Source of the DNA: Sulfuricurvum sp.
GTDB lineage: Bacteria > Campylobacterota > Campylobacteria > Campylobacterales > Sulfurimonadaceae
Reading direction: 5' to 3'
Length of the DNA: 64,000 nt
NCBI GenBank assembly: GCA_030692765.1
Contig: JAUYUB010000018.1
Location: 62,001-126,000, forward strand
Shown: piece after piece, positions 55,100 through 64,000 of the stretch
Layout: every line of letters starts with the position of its first letter
Position numbering within the stretch: position 1 is the stretch's first letter
Position numbers and translations under genes: made by a program
The notes under the pieces: model-generated
The model's database searches: none
Told to the model about the DNA's origin: nothing
The model's input: only the letters and a program-made list of their open reading frames with translations

Positions 55100-56524
55100 A
55101 TGCGTATTTTACTCACAGGTGCGAACGGGTACATCGGGCGCCGTCTCAAACATGCTCTTCTTGAAAAAAACGAAATAACCATACGGCTGATGGTGCGCAA
55201 TCTGCAAAGCCTCACTGATGCAGCCAAAGAAAAGTGTGAAACAGTAATAGCCGATGTCATGCATCCCCAAACACTTGATGAAGCATTACATGGTGTAGAC
55301 GTGGCCTATTATCTTATTCATGGTCTGGTTCATTCTAATTTTCGCGATCTCGATCGTCAGAGCGCCCAAAATTTTCTTGATGCGTGTATTCGCCAAAATG
55401 TCAAAAGAATTATCTATCTGGGCGGTTTGGGGAATAAAGAAACGGGAAGCGAACATTTGCTAAGTCGAATCGAAACAGGGGAAATCCTAAGTTCTCGCCC
55501 GGATAAGATCCAATGTATCTGGTTTCGAGCCGGTGTAATCATTGGGTCGGGAAGTGCTAGTTTTGAGATCATCCGTAATCTGGTTCAAAAATTGCCGGTG
55601 ATGATTACCCCAAAATGGGTCTCTACTCTCATCACTCCCATCGCAGTGGAAGATGTAATCCGTTATCTTGAATCAGCACTTGAACTGGATACAAATGAAA
55701 ACATGATGATCGACTTAGGCGAAGAAGCAATGAGTTATGGCGATCTGATGCTTCGAATCGCTACTGCTATGGGACTGAAACGCTATTTGATTCCCGTCAA
55801 TGTCCTCACACCGAAACTCTCATCCTACTGGCTTACTTTGTTTACTCCTGTACCCTATGGAGTGGCCAGTTCCTTGATAGAGGGGCTAAAGAGCGAAGTA
55901 GTTGTAACCAATAACCTGCGACATGAACTCTTTGATATCCATCCTCACACGCTGGAAGAAGCGGTACAACATGCGATAGAAGAGATCGAATCCAATCAAG
56001 TGATCAGCCGATGGAGCGACAGCGGGGTTGGCACTGCGCACAAAGAATCCACCGATAATATTTCTAATGCCATTTTTACAGATCGACGAATCGTCGATTT
56101 TGACGATACTCAACCTCATGATGTCTACCGAAGCTTTTGCATGATCGGAGGAAAACATGGCTGGTTTGGATATGACTGGCTTTGGAAAATACGTGGAGTA
56201 ATCGACAAACTGTTCGGAGGAGCCGGTATCAATCGTGGACGTAGAGATTTCCAAAAACTACGAATCGGAGACAGTGTCGATTTTTGGAAAGTCGTTGATC
56301 TGGTAGAAAATGAACGCCTTCTCCTTTTTGCTCAAATGAAGTTGCCCGGAAAAGCATGGCTGGAGTTTAAAATTCAAGACCACCAGTTGATCCAAAGTGC
56401 CTACTTTTATCCCGATGGTCTTTCTGGACGATTCTATTGGTATCTATTGATTCCACTTCATCATCTCATATTTGCCAATATGGCATCATCAATTATAAAA
56501 CGTGCTAAAGATTTGAAAGATTAG
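55100..56524 (+). CDS. NAD(P)-binding epimerase-like protein with DUF2867 domain
   Basis: 474 residues. The N-terminal Rossmann domain starts LLTGANGYIGRRL (about 4-16) and has YLIHGL and IIYLGGLGN (NmrA/SDR-like). The C-terminal part (about 320-474) resembles DUF2867, with GWFGYDWLWKIRG and LRIGDSVDFWKV. Such fusions are common but of unknown reaction. AAGG precedes the ATG. Confidence 0.85.
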   Translation: MRILLTGANGYIGRRLKHALLEKNEITIRLMVRNLQSLTDAAKEKCETVIADVMHPQTLDEALHGVDVAYYLIHGLVHSNFRDLDRQSAQNFLDACIRQNVKRIIYLGGLGNKETGSEHLLSRIETGEILSSRPDKIQCIWFRAGVIIGSGSASFEIIRNLVQKLPVMITPKWVSTLITPIAVEDVIRYLESALELDTNENMMIDLGEEAMSYGDLMLRIATAMGLKRYLIPVNVLTPKLSSYWLTLFTPVPYGVASSLIEGLKSEVVVTNNLRHELFDIHPHTLEEAVQHAIEEIESNQVISRWSDSGVGTAHKESTDNISNAIFTDRRIVDFDDTQPHDVYRSFCMIGGKHGWFGYDWLWKIRGVIDKLFGGAGINRGRRDFQKLRIGDSVDFWKVVDLVENERLLLFAQMKLPGKAWLEFKIQDHQLIQSAYFYPDGLSGRFYWYLLIPLHHLIFANMASSIIKRAKDLKD

Positions 56525-56560
56525 ACAATCATGTGTAACTATTCTCCCGCTAATTAAACG

Positions 56561-56566
56561 TATAAT
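56561..56566 (+). promoter_or_regulatory. Candidate -10 of the export operon
   Basis: TATAAT in the 125-bp AT-rich gap before the operon. A second candidate TAAAAT occurs at 56601-56606. GGGGAA (56635-56640) is the ribosome site. Confidence 0.35.
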
Positions 56567-56649
56567 ATTAAATAAATACAAATATAAGCTATATGTAGTG
56601 TAAAATCCCATTGTATTAAAAATTATCCTACTTTGGGGAACTAAATATA

Positions 56650-57609
56650 ATGGACATCAGAAGACAAATAATATCAAGTATCACAAAAATAATAAAAGAA
56701 GATAAAAAAAATAATTTGTTCCTTCTTTATTATTCTGCCATTGAGGCGATACTGATTATGTCTATTCCCTTGGCATCATCATTTATCATTAACAGCGTGC
56801 TTGCTCATGCTTCGATTTCTGTTTTAGCCCTTGGTACTATCATCATTGTTATCTTTATTGTAACGGCATTGCTGCAAGTTGTTAAAGAATACATCATTGA
56901 AAAATTTGAGCAGAAGATTTTTGTAAGCACGGGGATTGAAATTGCAAAAATGGCAACCCGTTTAAAAGGATCAAGTATTGATACAAAAGACACTATTGAC
57001 AAATACATGAACTACTTTTTTGATATCAGTGCAATACAGAAATTTTTTCCGATTCTCTTGCTTGACGGAACAGGTTTGATTGTAAAAATTCTGGTAAGTC
57101 TGCTCTTGCTTCTGGCTTTTAATCCCTTATTTTTTGGGCTTGGATTGTTCTTTTTTATCTTCTATATCGTACTTTTGTTTCTTTTTGGGACCAATGGTAT
57201 TACCAATGCAATCAAGCGTTCTGATGCAAAACACAATGCGATTTATTACTTGCAAAACATTCCTTATAAAGAAGAAGCAAAAGAAAAAGTTTTGGAAGAA
57301 TTTGATGGATATTTATCACGATTTGTTACCGCAAGGCAAAATATGTTTTCTGTCGCAATCAGACAACTGAGTTTAACCTTTTTGATGGAAGGTCTTGTCA
57401 TCAGCAGCTTTTTGATAGGGGGTGGTTATTTGGTCATCAATGGTACGCTTCCTATCGGAGAGTTTGTTGCTGCAGAAATCATTGTTGTTTCCATAGCCTA
57501 TGCCCTGAAGAGTTTTATAAAACAAATAGATTATATCTATGACATGATAGAAGGTTTCTATAAAGTCGATAAGCTTTCAATCTCTTTATCGGAGATCAAA
57601 GATGTCTGA
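56650..57609 (+). CDS. ABC exporter transmembrane domain without ATPase domain
   Basis: 319 residues. The six-helix pattern of a type I ABC exporter is visible: helices at about 24-50, 57-77, 128-155, 156-180, 248-272 and 273-295. The chain ends with YALKSFIKQIDYIYDMIEGF, where full exporters pass into the nucleotide-binding domain. No Walker A, signature or Walker B is present, and the next gene overlaps by 8 bp, so the gene is complete as written. The ATPase would have to come from elsewhere, or the protein works without one. It is the first gene of an HlyD/TolC operon. Confidence 0.82.
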   Translation: MDIRRQIISSITKIIKEDKKNNLFLLYYSAIEAILIMSIPLASSFIINSVLAHASISVLALGTIIIVIFIVTALLQVVKEYIIEKFEQKIFVSTGIEIAKMATRLKGSSIDTKDTIDKYMNYFFDISAIQKFFPILLLDGTGLIVKILVSLLLLLAFNPLFFGLGLFFFIFYIVLLFLFGTNGITNAIKRSDAKHNAIYYLQNIPYKEEAKEKVLEEFDGYLSRFVTARQNMFSVAIRQLSLTFLMEGLVISSFLIGGGYLVINGTLPIGEFVAAEIIVVSIAYALKSFIKQIDYIYDMIEGFYKVDKLSISLSEIKDV

Positions 57610-58879
57610 TCCTATCTTTCACTCATTGGAAAAAGTCCATCTTAACCCTATTGTAAAAAAAATATGGCTATTTAGTTCCATTATTATTTCACTGCTGGTA
57701 ATGGCTCTGTTTTTACCATGGCAACAGACAGTTCAGGGTGAAGGTGTGGTCGTCGCCTATGATCCGACCCAAAGAGATTACCCTGTTCTCGCAACGATGG
57801 ATGGATTTATCAATGAGTTTTATGTCACTGAAAATCAATTCGTAAAAAAAGGGACCAAGCTGTTTATGATGGTCGATCTGGATAAAGAATACTTGAATAA
57901 ACTAAAAATGATTGAAGGCAGTTCAAGAGATCAATACAAAAACTCTCAGATTCAAATCAATAATTTTAAAGATACAAAAAAGAATTTAGATGAATATCTC
58001 TCTGTAGGGCTCAATGTCTATGTGCAAAAATATGAACAGACAAAGAATAAAATAGACAGTCTTAAGCTGAAAAAAATCTCCTTGGAAAAAAACCATGAAA
58101 TAGAAAAATCAAACTTCGAAAGAACCAAGCTGTTACACGCAGACGGCATCGAATCAAAAAGAAACCTGGAAGTCAGAGAAAACAGCTACATTGAAGCGAA
58201 CGTAGAGCTGAAAAAAATCAACATCGATATTGAAGTTGAAAAAAACAATCTGGATATTCTAAAAAATGAAAGAGATAAATTTTTAAAAGAGACAGAAAAC
58301 AAAATCAAACTGCTGGATAATGACACACTGTCATCGAAGAATACTTTGCACTCATTAGGCCAAAGCGTACAAACAAACTCGGCAAATGTATCCCGATACA
58401 CAAGCGGTGAAGTCATCGCTGAAAAAGATGGATACGTTGTCAAAATATTTCAAAATGACAAACATAAATTGATCAAAATGTCTGAAAAAATCATGCACTT
58501 TTCACCCAAGGTAACGACTAAATCGGTATTGCTAAAAGTATCAGATTTCAATATGCCTTTGATCAAAGAAGGTCTGCCTGTAAGAATCATGTTCTATGGC
58601 TGGCCTGCATTACAGATATCCGGCTGGCCAGAAATACGATTTGGGACCTTTGGCGGTATTATAAAAAGAGTAGAACAAACTTCTCATGAAAAAGGGTTTT
58701 ATTACGCACAAATCGTAGAAGATCCAAAAGAACCTTGGCCAAAAGAGAATGATTTGAGAATGGGAACACAGGCTACCGTATGGGTTAGATTAGAAACCGT
58801 CCCGATTTGGTACCAGATATGGAGATTGATGAATGCCATGCCGCCCAAGATGGTGACTCCGCTCATTGAGACAAAATAA
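57602..58879 (+). CDS. HlyD-type membrane-fusion (adaptor) protein
   Basis: 425 residues. A single N-terminal helix (about 22-42) anchors it. A biotinyl-lipoyl half (VLATMDGFINEFYVTENQFVKKGTKLF in part, about 61-87) precedes a long coiled coil (about 90-245) and a C-terminal beta domain. It would bridge the inner-membrane component to a TolC channel. It overlaps the ABC gene by 8 bp and the outer-membrane gene by one base. Confidence 0.88.
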   Translation: MSDPIFHSLEKVHLNPIVKKIWLFSSIIISLLVMALFLPWQQTVQGEGVVVAYDPTQRDYPVLATMDGFINEFYVTENQFVKKGTKLFMMVDLDKEYLNKLKMIEGSSRDQYKNSQIQINNFKDTKKNLDEYLSVGLNVYVQKYEQTKNKIDSLKLKKISLEKNHEIEKSNFERTKLLHADGIESKRNLEVRENSYIEANVELKKINIDIEVEKNNLDILKNERDKFLKETENKIKLLDNDTLSSKNTLHSLGQSVQTNSANVSRYTSGEVIAEKDGYVVKIFQNDKHKLIKMSEKIMHFSPKVTTKSVLLKVSDFNMPLIKEGLPVRIMFYGWPALQISGWPEIRFGTFGGIIKRVEQTSHEKGFYYAQIVEDPKEPWPKENDLRMGTQATVWVRLETVPIWYQIWRLMNAMPPKMVTPLIETK

Positions 58880-60240
58880 TGAAAGTCTTTTTCTTATGCC
58901 TTGGAGTGATGAGTATTTCTGTCCTCACGGCCACAGAACTGTTCACAAAAGATAAAATTGCCACCTACTTAACAGAAGAAAATCCTTTTGTATACTCAGC
59001 CGTAGGTAAAAAGTATATTTATAAAGAAAAAGAAAAGTACTATCTCGGAGATTTTGACACAAAACTCTCCGCTGCCTATGATAAAAAAAATTACCCGAAA
59101 AGTGATGCAGAGTTTTTGGATATGACTCTTCAAAAGCCTCTCGAAAATGGTGTTGAATTCATAGCAGGTTACCGTGATGCCCAAGGAACACAAGAATACA
59201 ACAATATCAAAACAAGCGAAGATGGAGAGATCCGTGCAGGAATCAAAGTTCCTCTTTTTTCTGTGATACACGATATCAGCACCCGTAAACTCAATCTAAA
59301 TTCAGCTGCACTGGACAGTATAAAGTTCGATTTTGATGCTCAAGACAATCTAAGACTTTTGTATTTTAAAATTCTTTCTGATTACAATAAACTTCTCTAT
59401 TCAAAAGCTATTTTGGAGCTGGAGAAAGAGCTTCTTCTAACGGCGCAAAAGAGAGAAGAAATTATCAAACAAAAAGTCAAAGTGGGTGCATTGCCTGAGA
59501 TTGCCTTATTAGAGGCTTCTCAACAAACAATCAATAGAAAACAGAGATTGGTAACCGAAGAAAATGATTTCTCCAATATCTTGGAAAGTTTTTTACAATA
59601 TTTAAACCTTACAAAAGAACTATTTGAACAACAGTATACGCTTCCCCAATTGGACGTCATACCGAAAGGTAAAGAAACATCTTGGAATCTTGAACGCTCG
59701 ATTGAATCCGCAATGCAAAATAGACCTGACCTGAAAATGTTTGATTATGAAGTCAAAAAGATGAATGTGCATGACCAACACACCAAGCTGTTGAACTATC
59801 CCAATCTCAATGTATCCCTTTATGGAGTACACGATTTACAATACGACAATGGTTTTAAAATCGCCTTGGACATGGACTTTCCCATAGAGAGAAGAAAATA
59901 CGAGGGTAAACACGCAGAAATACGTAAAACCATCAAAAACATAGAAAATAATAAAGAAAAAGAAGTCATTAACATCAAGACAAACTTGACCAACATCATC
60001 AACTCTTTAGAAAAATTGGCGATAAATATCGCAAGTTCAAAAGATGAAGTAACACTGGTTAAAAAATTGGAAGAAGCCGAAAATAAAAAGTATGCATTAG
60101 GTCTTAGTGATCTGTTTATGGTGAACCAAAGAGAGCTTTATACACTCGAAGTAAAGAAAAAGCTCTTAAAATACAATTTGGAATATTTACTTCTGGAACA
60201 AGAAGCCCATAAAGAAATAGGCGGAGCTTTTAATCTTTAA
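58879..60240 (+). CDS. TolC-family outer-membrane efflux protein
   Basis: 453 residues with a signal peptide (about 1-19, MKVFFLCLGVMSISVLTA). The mature chain is mostly long helices with two TolC-like repeats; VKVGALPEIALLEASQQT and YALGLSDLFMVNQREL are the typical helix-turn elements. It would form the outer-membrane channel of the export operon. It is the third gene, ending 51 bp before the convergent 60842 gene. Confidence 0.88.
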   Translation: MKVFFLCLGVMSISVLTATELFTKDKIATYLTEENPFVYSAVGKKYIYKEKEKYYLGDFDTKLSAAYDKKNYPKSDAEFLDMTLQKPLENGVEFIAGYRDAQGTQEYNNIKTSEDGEIRAGIKVPLFSVIHDISTRKLNLNSAALDSIKFDFDAQDNLRLLYFKILSDYNKLLYSKAILELEKELLLTAQKREEIIKQKVKVGALPEIALLEASQQTINRKQRLVTEENDFSNILESFLQYLNLTKELFEQQYTLPQLDVIPKGKETSWNLERSIESAMQNRPDLKMFDYEVKKMNVHDQHTKLLNYPNLNVSLYGVHDLQYDNGFKIALDMDFPIERRKYEGKHAEIRKTIKNIENNKEKEVINIKTNLTNIINSLEKLAINIASSKDEVTLVKKLEEAENKKYALGLSDLFMVNQRELYTLEVKKKLLKYNLEYLLLEQEAHKEIGGAFNL

Positions 60241-60290
60241 GACAAACCGTGTGCATACTCAGTTAATGAGTTTGTAGATGGAAGAATTGG

Positions 60291-60842
60291 TCATGCTTTT
60301 ATCAAATCTTCACGAAGTTTAGCCAGTTCTTCACGGTAGCGCTTGCCATCTCCATAGGGTACAAATTTACTGTAATGTGCATGGTGATTGAGAAGTTTGC
60401 GCGCATGGCGTATCGGACACCAAAACTGCTCTGTCCGTCCCACTATTTCCATCGTATAGTTTAAAAGACCGGTAAAGTAGGAACAGTAAAAGCAGTTTAT
60501 CTTTTCAATGATGTTGAGAAAATCCAAACTCGCACGGTCAAAGACGAAATAGTCTTTACGGCTTACTGGAGCGATTTTATTGACCCGAAAATTTACGCTT
60601 TGATAAATTAATAAAAAAATCTCCAAAATAAATGCAGGGATAATACCCGCATAGATAATAGGAGCCGTAAGATAATGGAGAATCGGAGTGTGCCAAAGGT
60701 AGTGAAGCAGACCCTCTTTGAACTTTTTTTGTGCAGCAAGTAAATCGGCAGAAAGCTTTTCTTCTTCTTGTTCGAGTTCTTTTTTTAAGCTCTCTTCTAG
60801 AACACGGATGGCGTCAAATATCTCGTCTATTTTTGTAGTCAT
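60291..60842 (-). CDS. Membrane protein with cysteine motif, function unknown
   Basis: 183 residues. An N-terminal coiled coil (about 5-45), a hydrophobic segment (about 55-82), and a C-terminal domain with CFYCSYFTGLLNYTMEIVGRTEQFWCPIRHARK in part (about 117-149; Cys 117, 120, 142) ending in a HAHY...PYGD patch. The pattern looks like a widely conserved uncharacterised family. It lies 58 bp after amrS on the same strand and may share its transcript. Function unknown. Confidence 0.65.
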   Translation of the reverse strand: MTTKIDEIFDAIRVLEESLKKELEQEEEKLSADLLAAQKKFKEGLLHYLWHTPILHYLTAPIIYAGIIPAFILEIFLLIYQSVNFRVNKIAPVSRKDYFVFDRASLDFLNIIEKINCFYCSYFTGLLNYTMEIVGRTEQFWCPIRHARKLLNHHAHYSKFVPYGDGKRYREELAKLREDLIKA

Positions 60843-60900
60843 GTAGTTTCTCAGTGTGTAGGATGTACTATGGTATCGAGCTAACCTTTATATTGCTAAT

Positions 60901-61926
60901 TTACTGCCATACTCCTGCAAGCGTATAGCCACATGAACGGCAACTGTTTTTATTGACCAAATGGTTTGTCACGTATTGCCCGATATGGCCGTGCCGATCG
61001 ATTACCAGTGCCTGACATTTGGGACAATAGGTAGACTCTCTCGCTTCATCATCGATATTTCCGACATAGACATAGTGCAATCCAACCTCTTTGCCTATGT
61101 CGTAGGCACGACGTAGCGTCTCGGGAGGGGTTCTGTGAACATCCAGCATTTTGTACATAGGATGAAAAGCGCTGATATGCCAGGGAATAGTTGGATCAAG
61201 ATCGGCTTGAAACTGCGCGATCGCTCTGATCTCTTCATCCGAATCATTGTATCCGGGGATAAGCAGTGTGGTTGTCTCTATCCATATCCCTTTTTTATGG
61301 GCGTATTCGATCGTATCCAGCACTGGCTTGAGCGATCCGCCGCAGATATCTTTGTAAAAGGATTGACTGAATCCTTTGATATCGATGTTCATCCCGTCCA
61401 AATACGGAGCGATGGTATCAATGGCTTTGTGTGTCTCATAGCCGCTTGTGACATAGATATTTTTTAATCCCGCTTCGTGAGCGAGTTTGGCCGTATCATA
61501 AGTGTATTCGAAGAAAACAACGGGTTCATTGTAGGTGTACGCAATGCTTTGGCACCCGTATTCAAGTGCCTTTGATACTGCATGCTGCGGCGAAAGAGGG
61601 TGTCCTACTATTTTATGAGCATGCTCTTTGGGATATTGGGAAATATCGGCATTTTGGCAGAACTTGCAGCTAAAATTGCATCCCACTGTCCCAAACGAGA
61701 AAACTTTTGACCCCGGTAAAAAATGAAACATCGGCTTTTTCTCGACGGGGTCAACATTCACCGCCGCGGCAAGTCCGTAGGTCAGTAAAAGCAATTCCCC
61801 ATTATCAACTTTGCGTATACCGCAAATACCGTACTCACCCTCATGAAGCTTGCAATGCTGATTGCACGCTTCACATGCGATCCTGCCATCGTCGAGTTTT
61901 GTAGATAACCACGCAATTGAGGACAT
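60901..61926 (-). CDS. amrS: AmmeMemoRadiSam-system radical SAM enzyme
   Basis: 341 residues. The radical SAM cluster motif CNFSCKFCQN (CxxxCxxC) is at about 83-92. N-terminal cysteines (CEACNQHCKLHEGEYGICGIRK) and a C-terminal pair (YCPKCQALV; CRSCGY) give extra metal sites. It matches the AmrS part of the AmmeMemoRadiSam system. The natural reaction is not established. It begins 16 bp after amrB. Confidence 0.92.
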   Translation of the reverse strand: MSSIAWLSTKLDDGRIACEACNQHCKLHEGEYGICGIRKVDNGELLLLTYGLAAAVNVDPVEKKPMFHFLPGSKVFSFGTVGCNFSCKFCQNADISQYPKEHAHKIVGHPLSPQHAVSKALEYGCQSIAYTYNEPVVFFEYTYDTAKLAHEAGLKNIYVTSGYETHKAIDTIAPYLDGMNIDIKGFSQSFYKDICGGSLKPVLDTIEYAHKKGIWIETTTLLIPGYNDSDEEIRAIAQFQADLDPTIPWHISAFHPMYKMLDVHRTPPETLRRAYDIGKEVGLHYVYVGNIDDEARESTYCPKCQALVIDRHGHIGQYVTNHLVNKNSCRSCGYTLAGVWQ

Positions 61927-61942
61927 AATGACTCCTTGTAAC

Positions 61943-62743
61943 TTAGTAAAAAAGTGCGCTCATATACCCCACAACGCGTGACGTATCACCGCTGCTATCA
62001 GCGCTAGTGCGATAATCTAAAACGGTACTTTTGAGACCTTTATTTTTGGCTACGTTAAGCATCGCTTTGACCCCAATCATCCCGCATGCCTCACATCCCT
62101 GATTCAATGTATCGATGTTTTCATCGCGAACGGCTTCCAAGCAGATTGAATCGAGCTGCTTGGCTTCTTTAAGTGAATAATAGTGGCTTAAATCGGTACT
62201 GATAACGACGGCGGTATCTGGCAGAGTCAACGCGTATGCGATGATGGGTTCTAGCGCCGATGGTTGCGCATACGCATAGACCAGTTCGACGACTTGTGTA
62301 TGGGGGAGATAGTGTTTGATAAAGGGCATCTGCACTTCGGTACTGTGTTCGTGATGGGCTTGAGAAAAATAGGGCATTGAGAAACGGTGTTTTAGATCAT
62401 TAACTAATGATGTGTTGATTCCCAAATCACCCAATGGTGTCTGATAGTCTTGATTATCGGCGATGCTTACTCCCTCAAAACCGACACGGTGGGAGGGACC
62501 AATGACGATAACGGTTTTGGGAATCGATTTGGCAAGTATACGAAAAGCGATGTTTGCCGTAAATCCTGAATAAACCCATCCTGCATGAGGGACGATCACG
62601 GCATTGCCGGACATCGTATCAAGGCTTTTGAGCACATCGGGCTGGGATTCTAAAATAGTGTTGAAATGTTCGATCATGCTTTTGATATCATCTGAATGGT
62701 CTGGGTAAAAACTCCCGGCAACGCTCATGATTCGAGTATCCAT
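61943..62743 (-). CDS. amrB: AmmeMemoRadiSam-system protein B (MEMO-like)
   Basis: 266 residues of the MEMO/dioxygenase-like fold. Metal-site histidines are visible: VPHAGWVYSGFTA (about 51-63), GPSHRVGFEG and HHEHSTEVQMPFIKHYLP (about 124-141), with STDLSHYYSLKEA later. It is first in the amrB-amrS pair, with a strong GGAGGAG ribosome site. The AMMECR1-like third member is not in the window. Confidence 0.92.
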   Translation of the reverse strand: MDTRIMSVAGSFYPDHSDDIKSMIEHFNTILESQPDVLKSLDTMSGNAVIVPHAGWVYSGFTANIAFRILAKSIPKTVIVIGPSHRVGFEGVSIADNQDYQTPLGDLGINTSLVNDLKHRFSMPYFSQAHHEHSTEVQMPFIKHYLPHTQVVELVYAYAQPSALEPIIAYALTLPDTAVVISTDLSHYYSLKEAKQLDSICLEAVRDENIDTLNQGCEACGMIGVKAMLNVAKNKGLKSTVLDYRTSADSSGDTSRVVGYMSALFY

Positions 62744-62876
62744 TGTCTCCTCCTAATGTAACTATTATGATAATTTTTTTTGATGGTCATTTTTGATTGT
62801 ATGAAAATAGACTTTTTTTTAAGCTTAAATAATTGATAATAATCAACAATTAATAATTAATAGTGAGAATTTTTTA

Positions 62877-64000
62877 ATGAAAAGAATAATCTTACCGTCA
62901 GCTGGCCTTAAAACAGCTGTTTTATTGCCTCTTACTATAGTTTTAATAACGCTGATCTCACTGTTTGTATATGGATACAGTCATCAGGAAAAAATATACA
63001 CTCAAAAATATATTGACAAAGAGTTATTGGTAGCGAAGCGTGCCATGGATTCTGGCCTGATCGCAGATGCAGATAAACTTTCAGCCGCATTGACAATTAT
63101 CACCGCTGACCCTGGTTTAAAACGGGCGATGATTGCGGGTGACAGAGAGGCTTTACTGGAGCAATCCAACCGATATTTTAAAACCCTTCGTGAGAAAAAC
63201 GATATCACCCATTTCTATTTTCATCTGCCAAATCGGGTCAATTTTTTACGTGTACATAATTCCCAACGCCACAGTGATAAAATTGATCGCTATTCCCTAT
63301 TGCAAGCACAGAGCACACAAAAACCTTCATCTGCTACAGAAATAGGCCCGATGGGTCTTTTTACCCTACGAGTTGTTTTTCCATGGTACGAGAATGGAAC
63401 CCTCATCGGTTACGTAGAGATGGGGCAAGAGATTGAACATCTTTATACGCATATTAAAGAAATTGCTAATGTTGATCTGCATGTCATTATCAATAAGAAG
63501 GTCCTTTCAAAAGGAAACTTTGAATCCGGAATGAAGCTGATGGATCGTACAGCACAATGGAATGATCTGCCACATTCTGTCGTGATATTTACGACTTTGC
63601 CTGAGCAAAGACACACACTTATCAAGCAAATTTCAAAATGTAACCCTCTAGAACAAGGTACTATGAACGTTACGGTGGATGACAATATTTACCATGTCTC
63701 CTCATTGCTGCTGAGTGATTCTAATCCGGTCAATGATGGTACTATTGGCTGCATCTTCTTTGTCCATGATGTGACTGCTTTAGAGCAAAAAAATATTTAC
63801 CGTCTCTTTCTTGCAATCGGAGTAGGAGCTGTTTTTGGTGGATTACTCATTTTGTTTTTCTATTTTTTATTCTATCGTGTAGAAATAAAGCTTCGAAAAG
63901 CGACCGAACGGTTTTATCTCCATTTTGAACAAAATCCCCTCGCTGTTATTGAATGGGATACGAATTTTAAGGTACTAGAGTGGAATCCTGCCGCAGAAAA
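62877..64000 (+). CDS. dCache_3 sensor protein with PAS start, incomplete at window end
   Basis: At least 374 codons; the frame is open to base 64000. An N-terminal helix (about 14-36) and a second (about 310-335) bracket a periplasmic sensor with THFYFHLPNRVNFLRVH (about 107-123), the signature of dCache_3. After the second helix, FYLHFEQNPLAVIEWDTNFKVLEWNPAAE opens a PAS domain. Output (kinase, GGDEF or other) lies beyond the window. It is divergent from amrB (133-bp gap). Confidence 0.85.
   Translation, partial: MKRIILPSAGLKTAVLLPLTIVLITLISLFVYGYSHQEKIYTQKYIDKELLVAKRAMDSGLIADADKLSAALTIITADPGLKRAMIAGDREALLEQSNRYFKTLREKNDITHFYFHLPNRVNFLRVHNSQRHSDKIDRYSLLQAQSTQKPSSATEIGPMGLFTLRVVFPWYENGTLIGYVEMGQEIEHLYTHIKEIANVDLHVIINKKVLSKGNFESGMKLMDRTAQWNDLPHSVVIFTTLPEQRHTLIKQISKCNPLEQGTMNVTVDDNIYHVSSLLLSDSNPVNDGTIGCIFFVHDVTALEQKNIYRLFLAIGVGAVFGGLLILFFYFLFYRVEIKLRKATERFYLHFEQNPLAVIEWDTNFKVLEWNPAAE

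Noticed and set aside
60241-60290. Small inverted repeat ACTCA/TGAGT after the TolC gene
   Set aside because: Too short for a terminator and no T-run follows.

Overview
The window comes from a campylobacterotal (epsilonproteobacterial) chromosome, most like the Sulfuricurvum/Sulfurimonas group. This rests on recognised families and gene arrangements, not on a database search. Signs are a single-chain fused CcsBA cytochrome c biogenesis protein, a short RecO of the campylobacterotal type, a cheX-fliN-fliO-like flagellar cluster, a TrmA with an N-terminal cysteine cluster, AT-rich tightly packed operons, and frequent GTG/TTG starts. I saw no rRNA, tRNA or CRISPR array.

Layout. 1-2760: end of a DUF4015-like glycosidase gene, a small membrane protein, and a two-RCK potassium channel. 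2757-4958: recR, dnaJ and a bacteriohemerythrin. 5092-16798 (minus strand): a TSUP permease, uvrA, an HDOD protein, polA, gdhA and ccsBA, closely packed. 16911-18579: cheX, fliN and a FliO-like protein. 18588-29440 (minus): gltB, gltD, an inositol-phosphatase-like gene, accD, a thiE-like gene, rlmH, a dksA-like gene, a membrane protein and dusB. 29623-34724: recO, a short unknown gene, an Rrf2 regulator with a DUF4395 membrane protein, an exported YKDR-repeat protein, trmA and fliP.

34870-37050 is the accessory island. It holds a BrnT-like toxin-antitoxin pair, a small secreted-protein gene apparently broken by a hairpin element, an AT-rich membrane-protein gene, and a REP-associated tyrosine transposase (RAYT). 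Three copies of one hairpin repeat (consensus CATTCCCACTC, 3-4 nt loop, GAGTGGGAAYG) and a fragment of a fourth lie around these genes. A further, more divergent copy sits 45 kb away at 5052, downstream of ccsBA. This REP/RAYT unit is the most interesting structure in the window.

37119-42839: glmU, coaBC, uppS, a prepilin peptidase, an LptF/G-like permease and truA, nearly all overlapping. 42895-49203: an envelope-glycan block with two PAP2 phosphatase plus GT39 glycosyltransferase pairs around a flippase-like protein and a GT9 heptosyltransferase-like enzyme, closed by a 14-bp hairpin. 49312-56524: htpG and mixed genes (DUF2798, NUDIX, ferritin, a small cysteine protein, a methyltransferase, a transglutaminase-like protein, an NAD(P)-binding epimerase-like protein). 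56650-60240: a three-gene export operon (ABC transmembrane domain without its ATPase, HlyD-type adaptor, TolC-type outer-membrane protein). 60291-62743 (minus): MEMO-like AmrB, radical-SAM AmrS and a cysteine-containing membrane protein. 62877-64000: the start of a dCache sensor gene that runs off the window.
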